A stretch of DNA of 8,856 nt from NCBI GenBank assembly GCA_040380145.1, contig JBEIJQ010000131.1, positions 1-8,856 of the forward strand, given 5' to 3'. Below, one piece after another: positions 1 to 6,051 of the stretch. The first letter of the stretch is position 1. Each line of letters begins with the position of its first letter. A program made the translations under genes and the position numbers. Below the pieces are notes generated by a model. The model worked only from the letters and a program-made list of their open reading frames with translations. It made no database searches and was not told where the DNA came from. This DNA comes from JBEIJQ01 sp040380145. Lineage in GTDB: Bacteria > Bacteroidota > Bacteroidia > Chitinophagales > Saprospiraceae.

Positions 1-70
1 ATTTTAATTTTTTTAAAAATCTTTCAACATTAGAGTTTGAGCGGTTCGTTGGATGAATTGTTCCTTGTTA

Positions 71-290
71 GACTTTCTTTTTCTTTTCCCAAAAAGAAAA
101 GGTAACCAAAGTAAATCCCGATCAAATCCGGCGCCAGCGCGAGTCTTTTGTTCGCGGGCGCGAAAAAAAACTCGATTTGCAGAGCTGCCTTTTGGCCTCG
201 GATCAGCATCGTTTGCCGCCAATCATCCAACTGGTTTTTCGCTCAGGCCCGCTACCAAAAGCCGCGCTGTCGGGATTTGCTCGCAGGCCA
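71..290. other. Hairpin-rich non-coding region
   Basis: No credible gene lies in bases 1-418. Within 71-290 there are several inverted repeats. One is an 11-bp stem, 77-87 with 92-102, with loop CCCA and one T-G pair, followed by the palindrome GGTAACC (101-107). A second has a TTCGC/GCGAA stem (151-155 with 160-164), flanked by GAGT (141-144) and ACTC (170-173). A third is a looser long-range pair in which CTTTTGG near 190 faces CCAAAAG near 256-262. The stretch is more GC-rich than the AT-rich bases 1-60. It could be a degenerate dispersed repeat or a structured RNA; nothing in the sequence decides between them. Confidence 0.4.
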
Positions 291-298
291 GCTGGGCA

Positions 299-313
299 AT
301 AAGAATTTCTTAT
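299..313. other. Palindrome in R1 (left)
   Basis: ATAAGAA-T-TTCTTAT: 7-base arms around one base. The partner copy at 8837-8851 has GTAAGAA/TTCTTAC, so the outermost A-T pair is replaced by a G-C pair. That preserves the symmetry. It could be a protein-binding site or a short RNA stem. Confidence 0.55.
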
Positions 314-384
314 ATGTCGTCCTTCGATTTTCGATAGCCTTTTATGCGTATTTCAAGCTGTTTTTCAAATTTTTGCAACCAATG

Positions 385-410
385 ATTTCTAAGTGGCCGC
401 CATTAGAAAT
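385..410. other. Palindrome in R1 (left), bulged
   Basis: The left arm ATTTCTAA-G-TGGC pairs with the right arm GCCATTAGAAAT around a single C at 398. G393 is the only unpaired arm base and is absent from the other copy. It sits just 9 bases before the start codon at 419, so if transcribed it could affect translation or termination there. Confidence 0.5.
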
Positions 411-418
411 TTTTTCCA

Positions 419-1351
419 ATGACAATTTTGAAAATAATTTTTTCAACAAAAAAATTGCTCCTCGGCACCGCCTTGTTGTTCCTGTTCGCCTGCGAAAGGG
501 AATTGGTGGTCGAACTGCCGGAAAGCCCGCCGCGGTTGGTAGTGTACGCTTTTCTGCAGAACGGCGTCCCGTTGGAAGCGCGGATTTCCGCGACCCGGCC
601 CGCGCTGTCGAACGAACCGTTCGTGTTCCCCGAAAATGCGCTCGTGCGGCTGTACGCCGACGGGCAGTTGGTGGACACGCTGCGCTTCGGTTTTTCGGAC
701 CAAGGCGATCCGAGATACCTCGCGCGGACGGTTCCAGTACCGGGGGTGAACTACACCCTGCGCGCCGTTTGGGAAGATCTGCCGGAAACGGAGGCCACGG
801 CAACCCTGCCCGGTCCGGTGACCGTGAACGGCTGGCTTTGGGACACGACGCTGTACAGCAATCCCGACCTGGGCGAAAACAGCTATCTCTTGGACCTTCG
901 ATTGGATGTGGCCGACGAACCCGGATCAGAGGATTTTTACGCGTTGCGACTGGCGCAGATCGTACAGAGTTTTTACACCGATGCGGAGGGCGACACGCTG
1001 TTCAACGCCCCGGACACCCTGTGGGTTTCCCTCGGCACCGACATGCCGGGGCCCACGTACGGTTATCCCGGTCAAGGGCTGCTGTTCGCCGAAGGGTCGC
1101 TGATCAACGGCACGGCCCACGTGTTCGGACGCTTGGCGGCCGCGGACGGATACCGGCGGTCAAAGGGCTTCCGGCTGTTTTTCCGGCGCGTTGATCGGGA
1201 GCATTACCTGTTCCAACGCGACGTGTTCCAGATCGGCATCACGAACGACCTTTCCCTGTTCGACGAACCAGTGGAGGTTTACAACAACATGACGGGAGGA
1301 TTCGGCAATTTCTCCGGGGTACAGCAGAGGATTTTTTCCGTGCAGTGGTGA
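419..1351 (+). CDS. DUF4249 family outer-membrane lipoprotein
   Basis: A 310-residue predicted lipoprotein. The N-terminus has lysines (5, 11, 12), a hydrophobic stretch 13-23, and a lipobox ending F-A-C with lipidation Cys25. The segment after it (CERELVVELPESPPRLVV) and the following TRP and LYADGQLVDTL stretches match what I know of the Bacteroidota DUF4249 family: extracellular beta-rich lipoproteins of unknown function, often encoded beside TonB-dependent receptors. No such receptor is in this window; upstream is only non-coding sequence. The length is somewhat short for the family as I recall it. The ATG at 419 is the only ATG giving a complete signal peptide; TTG at 428 is an alternative. 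The start codon lies inside repeat R1, so the repeat may supply its 5' region. No clear promoter or Shine-Dalgarno site is seen. A 110-base gap separates it from the next gene. Confidence 0.8.
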   Translation: MTILKIIFSTKKLLLGTALLFLFACERELVVELPESPPRLVVYAFLQNGVPLEARISATRPALSNEPFVFPENALVRLYADGQLVDTLRFGFSDQGDPRYLARTVPVPGVNYTLRAVWEDLPETEATATLPGPVTVNGWLWDTTLYSNPDLGENSYLLDLRLDVADEPGSEDFYALRLAQIVQSFYTDAEGDTLFNAPDTLWVSLGTDMPGPTYGYPGQGLLFAEGSLINGTAHVFGRLAAADGYRRSKGFRLFFRRVDREHYLFQRDVFQIGITNDLSLFDEPVEVYNNMTGGFGNFSGVQQRIFSVQW

Positions 1352-1451
1352 CAATTTTTTCCAAAAATGCGCGTTATTTGCCGCCGACGCCACCGATGTG
1401 TTTCTGTGGCAGAGGCGATTTGGTTTTTACACGCAACTACTGACATCAACG

Positions 1452-1457
1452 AAAGGA
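1452..1457 (+). promoter_or_regulatory. Possible Shine-Dalgarno site
   Basis: AAAGGA stands 4 bases before the ATG at 1462, a short spacing. It supports this start, although most genes here lack such a site, so it may be chance. Confidence 0.3.
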
Positions 1458-1461
1458 CCCT

Positions 1462-2187
1462 ATGTGGAATTGGCACGAAGCAACCGTTGTGCGCACCCAA
1501 AACGCATCTTCCAACACGAAGCGTTTTTGGTTGGAGGTGCCCGACTTGGAGAGCATTGATTTCAAGCCGGGGCAATTCATCACGATGGATCTGCCGGTGC
1601 ACGAAAAGCGGCAGATGCGCTGGCGGAGTTACTCCATCGCCAACGAACCGGACGGCAGCAATCTCTTGGAACTTTGCATCGTGCGGCTCGACGGCGGCTT
1701 GGCCACCACTTACCTGTTCGATGAGGTGAGGCGGGGAAGCAAGATCCGCTTCAAAGGACCCGAAGGCGGTTTCGTGCTGCCGGAAACGCTCGACCGTCCG
1801 CTGGTGTTCATCTGCACGGGCACGGGCGTGGCCCCCTTTCGGAGCATGTTGCGCCATGTCCAACGGGCGGAATTGCCCCACGGGCCGCTGCACCTGATCT
1901 TCGGAACGCGTTACAGCGACAACATCCTGTACTGCGAGGAGTTCGAAAAAATGGAGCGCGGGCTCCAAGGCTTCCGCTTTTCCGTCGCCCTTTCCCGCGA
2001 GACCACGGAGGGTCCTTGGCACAGCGGCTATGTGCACGGCATCTACGAAGCCGAGTACAGCGATCTGTCGTCGGCCCGACCGCTGTTTTACCTGTGCGGT
2101 TGGCGCAACATGGTGGACGAGGCCAAGGCGCGCCTACTTGCCATGGGCGTGCCGGAGCAGGACATCGTGCTGGAACTGTACGGTTAA
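1462..2187 (+). CDS. FAD/NAD(P)-binding oxidoreductase, ferredoxin-NADP reductase type
   Basis: A 241-residue soluble flavoprotein of the ferredoxin-NADP+ reductase superfamily. It would transfer electrons between NAD(P)H and a one-electron partner through FAD. The FAD-binding barrel is about residues 1-105, with the R-x-Y-S flavin motif at 55-58 (RSYSIANEP) and the phosphate-binding stretch GGLATTYL at 78-85. The nucleotide-binding domain follows, with GTGVAP at 120-125, LIFGTRYSDNILY at 145-157 and YLCGW at 210-214. It ends at ELYG without an appended 2Fe-2S domain, so it is a stand-alone reductase close in size to bacterial Fpr proteins. The redox partner (ferredoxin, flavodoxin or an oxygenase) cannot be told from the context. 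NADH versus NADPH preference is also unclear. Its stop codon overlaps that of the convergent gene. Confidence 0.88.
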   Translation: MWNWHEATVVRTQNASSNTKRFWLEVPDLESIDFKPGQFITMDLPVHEKRQMRWRSYSIANEPDGSNLLELCIVRLDGGLATTYLFDEVRRGSKIRFKGPEGGFVLPETLDRPLVFICTGTGVAPFRSMLRHVQRAELPHGPLHLIFGTRYSDNILYCEEFEKMERGLQGFRFSVALSRETTEGPWHSGYVHGIYEAEYSDLSSARPLFYLCGWRNMVDEAKARLLAMGVPEQDIVLELYG

Positions 2188-3431
2188 AGCCGATCGTTGC
2201 CCAGCACCGCGGCCATGGCCCCCATCGCCCAGACCGCCACTTTGTCGGCGTGCAGGAAATTGTTGGTCAGCGCGTGCACCCAATAGCCGATCACCGCCAG
2301 CCAAAGCGCAGTGCGCAAAATGTTTTTTCGGGAAAAAAATTCGGGAGACGAAAAACCGGTCTTCCCGGCCCCGGCCCAGAGAAAAATCCCCAATCCGGCC
2401 AGCAGACAGAGCAGTCCCGGCCAACCCGTATCGGCCAACCGCTGGAAATACTCAGAATGGGCCTCGCCGCCCCGGCCTTCCTGGGCGGTACCGGCCCGGT
2501 CCACGCTGATACGGGTGCGCTCGTCGGGCAACTGGTAAGGCAGGTACGCAAACTGGTAAGTGCCCGGTCCGAAGCCGGTCAACGGACGATCGGCGGCCAT
2601 GCGCCAAGCACAACTGTATCGGTTGAGCCGCTCCAAAATCGAAACATCGCCCCGCTCCCGCAAACGCTCCGTCAAAGCCGGCCATAAAAAAGCCCCCGCC
2701 ACAACGGCCGACACCGCCAAGGCCAGCAGTCCCCGACGACCGATCCGCAGGACCGAAAGGACCGCCACGCCCGCCACGGCCACACCTCCCAGCCACGCCC
2801 CCCGACAGCGGGCCGCCACCACGGCCGCCAACAACAGGACCGCCCACGCCCACCACGAAACTTTGCCCCGGGCCGCCGCCAACCCCGCGATGGCCGGCAA
2901 GGCCATCCACAAAAGAGCGGAGTACATGGTGTCGTCGGGAAAAAAAGGCCGGGGCGTGATGGTCGTGAATTCCGCCGAGAAACCGTGTCCGGCGTGGCGG
3001 ACCAACACATACAAAGCCGCCGCCGTGGTACCGGCAGCGGCCAACAAAAATCCTTTTTCGAAGTTTTTGGGGTCATCGCGCAACAACAGCGCCGCACCCG
3101 CCCCGAACACCCACCAGTGCAGTCCCTCGGCCAAGAGATACTTGGCCGACACCACCGGCATCACAGAAAAAATGGTGGCCGGCACCAAAGGAACCAACCA
3201 ACAGGCGCCGATCCAAAACAGCGGCGAGCGCAAAACAGCCCGAAAATTCCGTACCTCGCCCAGCAGCCGCCAAGCCACGATCGGCGCCAGCAGCAGCGCC
3301 AGCCCTTCGCCCGGCAACGACAGCCGAAAAGAACCCCAAACAGGACATTCCAAGGAAAGCGGGGCCAACAGGCACAACAACCCTTGCAGCCCTGCGTGCA
3401 GTTTGGACAACGGAAGCGGGCCGGGGCGCAT
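2184..3431 (-). CDS. O-antigen ligase family (Wzy/WaaL-like) membrane protein
   Basis: A polytopic inner-membrane protein of 415 residues with many hydrophobic segments, consistent with 10-12 helices. The C-terminal half has the Wzy_C/WaaL-type pattern. Numbered from the ATG, there is an arginine after a helix (RGAWLG, 210-215) and a periplasmic loop from about 252 to 335. That loop holds RLNRYSCAWRMAADRPLTGF and ends with AHSEYFQRLADTGWPG (324-339), whose histidine (325) matches the conserved loop His of the family. Members attach or polymerise lipid-linked sugar chains at the periplasmic face. Ligase, polymerase and protein glycosyltransferase cannot be separated by sequence reading, and no glycosyltransferase genes are nearby. 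Tandem starts exist, GTG at 3434 and ATG at 3431; I took the ATG. It follows the lipoprotein gene by about 20 bases, so they are probably co-transcribed. Confidence 0.82.
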   Translation of the reverse strand: MRPGPLPLSKLHAGLQGLLCLLAPLSLECPVWGSFRLSLPGEGLALLLAPIVAWRLLGEVRNFRAVLRSPLFWIGACWLVPLVPATIFSVMPVVSAKYLLAEGLHWWVFGAGAALLLRDDPKNFEKGFLLAAAGTTAAALYVLVRHAGHGFSAEFTTITPRPFFPDDTMYSALLWMALPAIAGLAAARGKVSWWAWAVLLLAAVVAARCRGAWLGGVAVAGVAVLSVLRIGRRGLLALAVSAVVAGAFLWPALTERLRERGDVSILERLNRYSCAWRMAADRPLTGFGPGTYQFAYLPYQLPDERTRISVDRAGTAQEGRGGEAHSEYFQRLADTGWPGLLCLLAGLGIFLWAGAGKTGFSSPEFFSRKNILRTALWLAVIGYWVHALTNNFLHADKVAVWAMGAMAAVLGNDRL

Positions 3432-3453
3432 CACAGCAAAAAAGCGTTTGCGG

Positions 3454-3993
3454 TCAGTCGAGCCCGAAACTCAACATCACCAAGCGGCGGTAGTCCTTGG
3501 TGAAAGAGGCGAACACATAAGTGCCCATATACGCGCCCCGATACACCGTGGGCATGAACGACACCTTGAAATTGTATGTGGGCAACTTGCGCGTCAGCAC
3601 AGCGGGAACCAATTCCGGTGTCAGGGCCAGTTCCTCGAGCTGGATCGTGCCGGGCCACACCTTTTGGGGCGTGAGGGTGTCGCGCTCGGCCGGCTCGCTC
3701 AGAAATATCTGGATCTCGGACACGATCCCTTTTTCGGGCACCTCGAACAGCAGCAGGCCTTGTTCTTCATAGATGTGCACCGTGTTCGCCCCTTGGAAAA
3801 TGCGGTCGGCTTTGCCGAACAACTCTTGCAGGTCTTTCAATTGCCAAGACGAACCCGTGAGCACTTTTTCGTTGACGACCATGCGACCGGCACTCAGCTC
3901 AACGGCGTGCTTGGCGGCCGACTTGGCGTTGTTGCGCTGGCAAGAAGCAAAAAAAGTGGCGGAAAAAAGCAGCAAATAAACAAGATGGCGCAT
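3454..3993 (-). CDS. Small lipoprotein of unknown function
   Basis: A 179-residue predicted lipoprotein. The signal peptide is short (residues 1-17), with Arg2 and His3 before a leucine/phenylalanine-rich core and a lipobox FAS-C with lipidation Cys18. The mature part has no transmembrane segment. It shows a pattern of 'self-describing' beta strands with a central L-x-x-L-x-x-LFGKADR segment (about 53-64), then HIYEEQGLLLFE (73-84) and an isoleucine-rich strand near 91-97. This resembles small Bacteroidota DUF families (DUF7738-like) that I recall only loosely, so I give no function. The frame is open upstream to a TTG at 4047, but the ATG at 3993 gives the proper signal peptide and fits the promoter. 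It is the first gene of a likely two-gene transcript with the O-antigen-ligase-like gene. Confidence 0.78.
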   Translation of the reverse strand: MRHLVYLLLFSATFFASCQRNNAKSAAKHAVELSAGRMVVNEKVLTGSSWQLKDLQELFGKADRIFQGANTVHIYEEQGLLLFEVPEKGIVSEIQIFLSEPAERDTLTPQKVWPGTIQLEELALTPELVPAVLTRKLPTYNFKVSFMPTVYRGAYMGTYVFASFTKDYRRLVMLSFGLD

Positions 3994-4013
3994 GGCAAGG
4001 TGTGTTTGGAGCG

Positions 4014-4047
4014 CAAATTTAACCCAGAATGCGCATTGGATTTTCAA
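4014..4047 (-). promoter_or_regulatory. Bacteroidota-type promoter for the lipoprotein pair
   Basis: On the minus strand, TAAATTTG (4021-4014) matches the Bacteroidota -7 consensus TAnnTTTG. A TTG at 4047-4045 lies 23 bases upstream, at the long end of the reported spacing for this phylum. Transcription would begin only about 10-20 bases before the ATG at 3993, giving a short leader. Confidence 0.5.
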
Positions 4048-4237
4048 CTTCGGCCATTATTTCCCCCTTTCTGAAATTTTCTGCCGACTGCGATATCCTG
4101 CCCAGCCATTCGCAAACAAGCCCAACGAGCGGCCGATTTGGGGGTTTGCCCGACAGATTTCCTTTTTCGACAGAACGATCTTTGAAAACACGAGCGATGC
4201 ATCTAACCGATTTTTTACATAAAATATTTATTTTTAA
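4048..4237. other. Divergent intergenic region, no gene seen
   Basis: This is the middle of the 456-bp gap between the two divergent genes. No plausible ORF, RNA gene or strong hairpin is visible. The last 30 bases are very AT-rich. TTTTTTACATA occurs at 4211-4221 and again 27 bases later at 4238-4248, where R2 begins. Confidence 0.4.
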
Positions 4238-4449
4238 TTTTTTACATATCAAAAAAAGTGCATACTTTATTTTTATACAAAAAAACAAAACTGCATTTTC
4301 TCCACTGAAACCGATGAAACACGCTGCCTGCGAAGGCCGCTATCACTCCAAAAGAAAAGGACAAAATTCTTAATTTGCAGACCCAAAACGGTGCGATTCC
4401 TGATCCTTTCTCGCCGCCAAAAACACGCCCGCACAAAAAAATTTCCCCC
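4238..4449 (+). repeat. R2 direct repeat, copy 1 (upstream of deiodinase-like gene)
   Basis: Bases 4238-4306 (69 bp) are identical to 5840-5908. The following 143 bases, up to the start codon, align with the 143 bases before alaS. They share islands such as CCGATGAAAC, GAAGGCCGCT and TTTCTCGC, with small compensating indels. So 212 bp separate the repeat start from the ATG in both places. The core is AT-rich with A7, T5 and A7 runs. This looks like a duplicated upstream region rather than a chance motif. Whether it also occurs elsewhere in the genome cannot be seen here. Confidence 0.85.
4370..4377 (+). promoter_or_regulatory. Putative -7 box for deiodinase-like gene
   Basis: TTAATTTG has one mismatch to TAnnTTTG. 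It aligns with the perfect box TATATTTG before alaS, within the R2 homology. No TTG is found 17-23 bases upstream. The leader to the ATG at 4450 would be about 65-70 bases. Confidence 0.35.
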
Positions 4450-5832
4450 ATGAAACACATCTATGCAGCTATATTTTCGCTTGTCCAAACAAGCACCCTA
4501 CTCTTTGGGCAAATAGGTCTTTTGCCACACATCGGTCTGAACGGAGAACCGAACGACCAAGATACGGTTTGTCCGATCCCTCTGTTTTTGGGCGGTGGTT
4601 TTGACACCACCGGGTACTCGGCAGGTGAATCCGTTCCCGATTTCACTCTGTACGGCCCAAACGGCGATATTTTTTCCTTATCGGGAAGCCTTGCGCAGGG
4701 ACGCCCGGTGCTGCTGATCGCGGGAAGCTATACCTGTCCGGTTTTCCGCAACAAGGCCGCCGCCATCAATCAGGTAGTAGCCACCTACGGCAACGCCATC
4801 GAAGCGGTCGTTGTTTATACCCTCGAAGCGCACCCCACAGACCCCAGCCCCTATTTTGGTACGGTCAATGTGACTGCTGCCAATCAGCAAGCCGGTATTT
4901 TGTACGCGCAGCCGACAACTTACGGCGCGCGCAAAGCCATTGTGGCAGACATGGCCTCGGCCATGCCTCTCGACGCACCGATTTACCTCGACGGCCCCTG
5001 CAACGAGTGGTGGAGCCATTTTGGCCCGGCTCCGAACAATGCCTACCTCATCGACACCAATGGCCGGGTATTTGCCAAACACGATTGGTTCAATCGTCTG
5101 CCCCTCGATATTTTTCAAGACATAGACGATTTGCTGGGACTCAACAACGGCGGCGTCCCCACATGGAACGGCAGTTTCACTTACACCCTCTCCGTCGATT
5201 CGATCGTCCGGGGCATCCCCGGCGAAACCTTGTATGTTTCGGGAGAACTGCGCAACAATTCCCCCACCGAGGGTGTGGCCATCATTGTCGGAAGACTCCT
5301 CGAAAATGTGCCCGCCGGATGGACAACCGCCCTTTGCACCGATATTTGCAACGATTACCGGGTCGATTTCGACACTGTTTATCTTCTGCCCAACGCCACC
5401 TTGAGCGTCTCCATGGACTTCATGACCGATCCACTGTTGCCCGGACAAGGTATGGTGCGCATGGGATTCCGAAACTTGTTCTATCCGAACAATCGTTTCA
5501 TCCAAAACTGTTACGCCTCCACCGAGGCCACCGGACTGTTCGAGACGACTTCTACGGGCGCTGCCGAGCAGCTCGTTCGAACCTACCCCAATCCTTGTCC
5601 CAAAGGCGGTTTGTTGCGAGTTTCCATCGCCGAAGGAGTGGGCGAGGCCGTCCGGCTTTTGGTGAGCATTGCCGACCAACAAGGCCGAATCAGATGGCTC
5701 GGCACACAACGCCAGGGCAATGCCCTCTTGACCGCACAACTTCCGGAAATGACCGGCGGTGTCTATGTACTTTCACTTTGGGACGAATCCGGAATGGTTG
5801 CAATTGGCCATACATTGCTTTATATTTATTGA
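4450..5832 (+). CDS. Secreted deiodinase-like thioredoxin-fold protein with T9SS sorting domain
   Basis: A 460-residue exported protein. Residues 1-21 form a Sec signal peptide (likely cut near FG-QIG). Residues about 60-231 form a thioredoxin-fold domain of the iodothyronine deiodinase family. It has RPVLLIAGSYTCPVF (85-99) with the catalytic-position Cys96, EAHPTD (126-131) with His128, APIYLDGP (176-183) and NNAYLIDTNGRVFAKHDWFN (196-215). Cys96 is encoded by TGT (4735-4737), so it is not selenocysteine. Residues about 241-355 look like an Ig-like beta domain with a Cys296/Cys300 pair. Residues 376-460 match a type A T9SS C-terminal domain, TYPNPCPKGG through GGVYVLSLWDE, so the protein should cross the outer membrane and be anchored or released. 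The open frame extends upstream to a TTG at 4375, but the ATG at 4450 gives the signal peptide. The substrate is unknown; reductive dehalogenation or thiol redox are both possible. Confidence 0.82.
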   Translation: MKHIYAAIFSLVQTSTLLFGQIGLLPHIGLNGEPNDQDTVCPIPLFLGGGFDTTGYSAGESVPDFTLYGPNGDIFSLSGSLAQGRPVLLIAGSYTCPVFRNKAAAINQVVATYGNAIEAVVVYTLEAHPTDPSPYFGTVNVTAANQQAGILYAQPTTYGARKAIVADMASAMPLDAPIYLDGPCNEWWSHFGPAPNNAYLIDTNGRVFAKHDWFNRLPLDIFQDIDDLLGLNNGGVPTWNGSFTYTLSVDSIVRGIPGETLYVSGELRNNSPTEGVAIIVGRLLENVPAGWTTALCTDICNDYRVDFDTVYLLPNATLSVSMDFMTDPLLPGQGMVRMGFRNLFYPNNRFIQNCYASTEATGLFETTSTGAAEQLVRTYPNPCPKGGLLRVSIAEGVGEAVRLLVSIADQQGRIRWLGTQRQGNALLTAQLPEMTGGVYVLSLWDESGMVAIGHTLLYIY

Positions 5833-5839
5833 TATTCAT

Positions 5840-6051
5840 TTTTTTACATATCAAAAAAAGTGCATACTTTATTTTTATACAAAAAAACAAAACTGCATTT
5901 TCTCCACTCAACCCGATGAAACCCGCTCTGCGGGAAGGCCGCTGCTTCTCCGTGCGGAAAGGGTAAAAATCTTATATTTGCGGGCCCGAAAACGACGGGA
6001 TCCCCGATCGTTTCTCGCTTACAAGACACAACCATCGAAACAATTGCCCCC
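5840..6051 (+). repeat. R2 direct repeat, copy 2 (upstream of alaS)
   Basis: Core 5840-5908 is identical to 4238-4306, an offset of 1602 bases. The remainder to the alaS ATG is the diverged homologue of 4307-4449. The copy begins 7 bases after the stop codon of the deiodinase-like gene, and ATATTTATT lies just before the core in both copies (4224-4232; 5822-5830), so the repeat edge may reach into the last codons of that gene. It contains a CCCGC-TCT-GCGGG stem (5922-5934) that is not conserved as a full stem in copy 1. Confidence 0.85.
5973..5980 (+). promoter_or_regulatory. -7 promoter box for alaS
   Basis: TATATTTG is a perfect match to TAnnTTTG. The leader to the ATG at 6052 would be about 65-70 bases. 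No TTG lies at the expected -33 distance; the AT-rich R2 core is 65-133 bases upstream and could act as an upstream element. Confidence 0.55.

Larger units (their letters stand above)
294..430 (+). repeat. R1 dispersed repeat, left copy
   Basis: This stretch aligns with the reverse complement of 8721-8856 along its whole length. A hand count gives about 105 of 137 identical positions and a single one-base gap (extra G at 393). It ends in a perfectly shared 15-base block, CCAATGACAATTTTG (416-430). It holds two palindromes, at 299-313 and 385-410. There is no transposase or obvious open frame inside, so it looks like a non-autonomous or REP/MITE-like intergenic repeat. The start codon of the DUF4249 gene (419) lies inside it. 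The outer edge may extend left of 294, because the partner copy runs off the window. Confidence 0.75.

Noticed and set aside
148..1194. Plus-strand open frame overlapping the DUF4249 gene
   Set aside because: Arginine- and proline-rich with no recognisable motifs; it begins in non-coding repeat sequence and runs out of frame through the lipoprotein gene.
2560..4074. Plus-strand 504-codon open frame
   Set aside because: Antisense to two well-supported minus-strand genes, with low-complexity composition.
4735..4737. Selenocysteine insertion in the deiodinase-like protein
   Set aside because: The codon is TGT, an ordinary cysteine codon; no in-frame TGA occurs before the TGA stop at 5830-5832.
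4678..5739. Minus-strand 353-codon open frame
   Set aside because: Antisense to the deiodinase-like gene, which has a signal peptide, domain motifs and a T9SS tail.
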